Shown here: positions 60,730 to 64,000 of the stretch, piece by piece
Numbering within the stretch: position 1 is the first letter of the stretch
How the letters are laid out: every line of letters begins with the position of its first letter
From: Ascidia mentula
Taxonomy: Eukaryota; Chordata; Ascidiacea; Phlebobranchia; Ascidiidae
Length of the DNA stretch: 64,000 bases
Assembly (NCBI GenBank): GCA_947561715.1
Contig: OX387203.1
Coordinates: 15,004,001-15,068,000, forward strand
Direction: 5' to 3'
The notes under the pieces: model-generated
What the model saw: only the letters and a program-made list of their open reading frames with translations
Told to the model about the DNA's origin: nothing
Database searches by the model: none
Translations under genes and position numbers: made by a program

Positions 60730-61800
60730 TCGTGTAAATCCCAGGTTTGTTTACGTTTCCACAACCGATGCCCCAACTTGTGATATCCCAGATTGTGTGA
60801 TGGTTCATGTTAAGTGCCGTCGTTCTGAAAAACAAGATTGGAAATTATTTGTGGAAATATTTTTAGATGAACAAGAATGACTCGATTTAACCATACAGTA
60901 GCTAAAGTGGAAAAAGAAAATTTCCACTCTTACTGCAGTAAACATTGTCAGGCTCAAACAGCCAAGTAGGCGACTGCAATTCTCATGGACGAATATGCTC
61001 ACTGGCGCCACTGGTGGCCATTTTTTGGAAAATAGTGATTAGTTTTTTTTTTGTAAAAATGAAATACGATTTTCACTTTCATTACTGTTGTCATGGATGT
61101 CACTTGTAGCTTGTTCAGTGTTAATACATAAAGATAAAAGAAATAGGGTAAGTTTGTACCACACCGAAAAGTTTTCAAGTAACATGTGCTTTGTATAATT
61201 TCACCTTTTAGCATTACCCCAATAAACAATTATATCCAGAAACATAGAAAACTTCCTGCATCCCGCATGCGCCAACCAGATATTCCATACTCATATTGTG
61301 ATAAAAACTGGTTTTGTCCAAGAGGCAAACACGTTGACTGCATAAATTGACTGCAAACATAGAAATAGGTTAGTAATGGAACAGGAAAGTACATGGATTA
61401 CATTTGAATAAAATTGTGATTGTGTACTAAAATCCAAGCTGACATACTGATTATTTGGGAGAATATTCAAATTTAGAAAAGTGAGATCCTGTGTAGAACG
61501 ACATTGTCCCCGTAGACTTTCCACTTGAATGATTTGCAACACTATAGTTGGGAATGATCACATAGTGAGGTTTTCTCTTCAATAATTAGGTCGTGTCAAT
61601 CCCCTGATTTGTAGTAACGTGTAACCACCCACCCCAGGCCCCGATCGCTGGTCTCATTGGTTAACCTGTCACCATGGAAACAGCTCAATAATACTATTTG
61701 CAAATCAATGCTCTTTATGAAACAGATTGCACACAAGAAACACTTACATTTGAGCTGAATTTAACACAATGTGAAGCTGTAAGAAGGTAATGTCAAGTGT
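60730..61800 (-). pseudogene. serine protease relic E
   Basis: Homologous to relics B and C: last-exon remnant around 60740-60830, 61010-60935 (ENCSRLLG), 61360-61250, Asp-exon remnant 61680-61500 and 61795-61745 (LTASHC). Too damaged to encode a protease. Confidence 0.65.
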
Positions 61801-62333
61801 GGGGTTTACAGCATGTTAGTGGATGTCTCCAATGCATGGAAACCTGTTGAAATCAAAAAAGTAAATTAGTTTTCTTGATGTTATGTGAATATCACATATC
61901 TTGCACACTTGCACAGAATGTCACCATTAACTAACTTAAAAGTGTTTCTTCGGTTTGACGTTGTAACACTTAAATCATTTTAACCTGTTGTCATTTTTGA
62001 CAAACAAGTTGCAGATTTTAACAACTTTTTGTTAGTTTTTAAACTGGGTTAAAATATAATCAATCATATTATTCATCAATTCTTCATTATTTTGTAACAA
62101 TTAAATAATAATGACTTATAAATGGTGGGGAAGGTCAACTATAAAAACATAACCTTGTCTCAGACAATTTATACAATATCATTTATGCAAAACATATTGA
62201 GTTAATTAAAAGCAATACTGCTTACCATATGTTTATTATCTTTCATTGTTATTTTCTGTTATGAGTAAGATTGCATTCTATCGGAGTGTGTTTAACTTAT
62301 AATATTACAATTTGGGTGTTTTTTATCCAGGAT

Positions 62334-63966
62334 GTCCTTGCAGAGAAGTATTGGTGCTAACAACAACTAAATTATTTCCAGTCGTTATTTTCCAATCCTC
62401 AGGTTGGCATCGCTATCACTCTGCAAAAACAACACTGGTATTCAATGACTTTGCAATTAAAAGCATCAATGCTTGTAAACGAGTTTTAGATAAAGATCAT
62501 ACTTTTATTAAATTCCACTTAACAAATGTAGGGGTCAACATAAAATCAAAATGAGTTTGCCCTTTCTTTATTAACAAAGTCAATCTAACCTTTTTTGCAC
62601 CAACTACAAGGATTCAATGTAGGGCAGACATGTTGTTGGTGACCTTGTGAAAATTAGAGGTCATGACATTCTTTTTTTGTGTGTTTGTTTTGACCACACA
62701 GGGATTTGAATATTCTTGATGTTGCCTTGGTGATGTTTTATTCTTCAGTGCAACCTGGTGGATAAATGAAAAATGAAAGGTTTTGGGACCACTGTCGACC
62801 CGCAACTAGAGTACCACTGAAACTTGGCAAATCTCAAACAAATGCATAATTATGACTGCCAAACATAACATGTAATAAAACAAAAAAAATAGTTGTCTAA
62901 TAATGCTACAAGAAATTACTGTTGTAAAGTTTATGCAGCAAAATAATGTTATATAGGCATAGTTACACACACTTGTGATAATATAGCAATATCAATACCA
63001 AGGAAAAGGTATCACATAAGTTTTCAGTATTTCTTTCATCGAAAATTACATGCAACAAAGTTAAATACTGCTTGTGGGGCAACCCAACTTTTTTGCTTGC
63101 GACCTCTTTTTCAGATCAAAATTTCCTGGGATTCGTTGTCTTGGTCAATCATCTAATTCAGTGACTCTGGACCTCTGTGTCCTGGAATATAAAGCAGTCA
63201 GAAAAGTCATTGACCTCTTTGATGTTTTGATAAATCTGGTCCTGCCAAGATTAAAGTAGGAAGTGAAAGTCACAATGTGTTTTCCATATAACCAGGTTGT
63301 TACTTGCTTCTACTGTTTTGCATATATGCATGATCATGTTGTAAACAGAACAAACATTTGATTAAAAATAAGGGTTTATAAATCACTTAGAGTGAGTATT
63401 TGGAGTTTGTGGCAGACTCCCTGACAACGCACCATGGATGGGCCAATGAGGTTAATATTCATGGCATGCCAAGTGAATTAGAAGTTCATACTTCAGTACT
63501 TATCCATGCGTTCGGGATTGGCTTGCGTTGCAAAGATATGTAAAAAAGACAAAGGTTAAGGATTTGTACAAATTTACACAATAAAATTTATGTAATGATA
63601 TAAGTAATGTGGCGGTGGCAACCCAGTGGTCCAAGATAAGGGCAACATACTCTGGTTTACAAGTACATAATTTAAAAACACATGTTGCTGACCCCTGCTG
63701 CACTGACACTGGTTACGAACCACTCGTCTAAATTTGAAAATTCTCCCAAAAAATCAGCTATCCTTTGCAAAAAAATTCACAAGCTTTGCATATAAATATA
63801 ATTCACTGTGACATGGAGTCCGACGGCACCACTGGTTTTAGCTTTTACATGGACATGGGGTTTCACCTTGATTGGCTTCGGAGGTTTGCACCCAGTTTTT
63901 GTGGAAATCTTCGACTGGTTGTTTGGCGAGAAAGATTGTCAAGAGCCAACATCAAGCTGCACTGAT
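62334..63966 (+). pseudogene. plus-strand unknown gene, copy E
   Basis: Exon-like blocks: 62334-62530 (CREVLVLTTTKLFPVVIFQS then INACKRVLDKDHTFIKFHLT, donor GTAGGG, phase 0), 62610-62760 (VGDLVKIRG and DVALVMFYSSVQPGG split by an insertion, with ATG-TAG before it), 63115-63257 (SNSVTLDLCVLEYKAVRKVI) and 63772-63966 (HCDMESDGTTGFSFYMD to a stop after KLH). The acceptor of the last exon is lost. Three degraded copies of a real but unnamed gene seem likely. Confidence 0.45.
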
Positions 63967-64000
63967 GTGATCTAACAGATCAAAACATTCGCCCAGTCGT

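Larger units (their letters stand above)
55640..63970. repeat. segmental duplication, matches 6430-13270 and 31430-34750
   Basis: Long collinear similarity, including protease exons and introns, tRNA-like sequence, protease relic and plus-strand exons. The middle copy (31430-34750) has only the relic and plus-strand part. Differences are explained by MITEs, the LTR element, the 30-bp array and the 350-bp stretch at 58.3 kb. Confidence 0.85.

Overview
This window looks like AT-rich animal nuclear DNA with short spliceosomal introns, tandemly duplicated innate-immunity-type genes and many transposons. A marine invertebrate deuterostome, perhaps a tunicate such as Ciona, is my best guess from gene style only; no marker in the window proves it.

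The backbone is a segmental repeat carrying genes on the minus strand. Three NLR-type genes (NACHT ATPase plus leucine-rich repeats) lie head to tail: NLR1 (1-3341, cut by the window edge), NLR2 (14278-27886) and NLR3 (36389-51168). Each starts with a 17-codon exon, then a histidine-rich exon whose 8-residue repeat differs in number between copies, then one large NACHT exon. NLR2 and NLR3 continue with several small phase-1 Ser/Thr-rich linker exons and then LRR exons; these lie outside the window for NLR1. Splice phases agree across copies wherever I could check them. Between the NLR genes lie trypsin-like serine protease copies: a nearly whole gene at 55684-58240, a decayed copy at 6458-9222, and three older protease relics (10.8-11.8, 31.5-32.9, 60.7-61.8 kb). 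Each relic is followed by plus-strand exons of an unrecognised gene.

Mobile DNA has reshaped the array. A 6.1-kb Mutator-like (MULE) element at 42205-48280 sits inside the NACHT exon of NLR3 and replaced about 168 bp of it. Its protein joins a transposase to a SWIM finger, a Ulp1-type cysteine protease and a PHD-like finger, and its ends are fold-back arrays of 30-bp repeats. A 4.8-kb Tx1/L1-like LINE sits in intron 1 of NLR2 with a 19-bp target duplication. A small LTR element lies at 34755-35610. At least five short elements have hAT-like 8-bp target duplications (perfect, or one mismatch in one case), two of them nested in other elements, and there are other hAT-like remnants, MITEs and a foldback repeat. 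Paralogous empty sites confirm two of these insertions.

Functionally, NLR2 keeps the most intact NACHT module and NLR3 is disrupted. The proteases are extracellular-type zymogens with an R-IVEG activation site. Co-duplication of NLR sensors and secreted proteases suggests a fast-evolving defence cluster; that is inference from layout, not shown by sequence.
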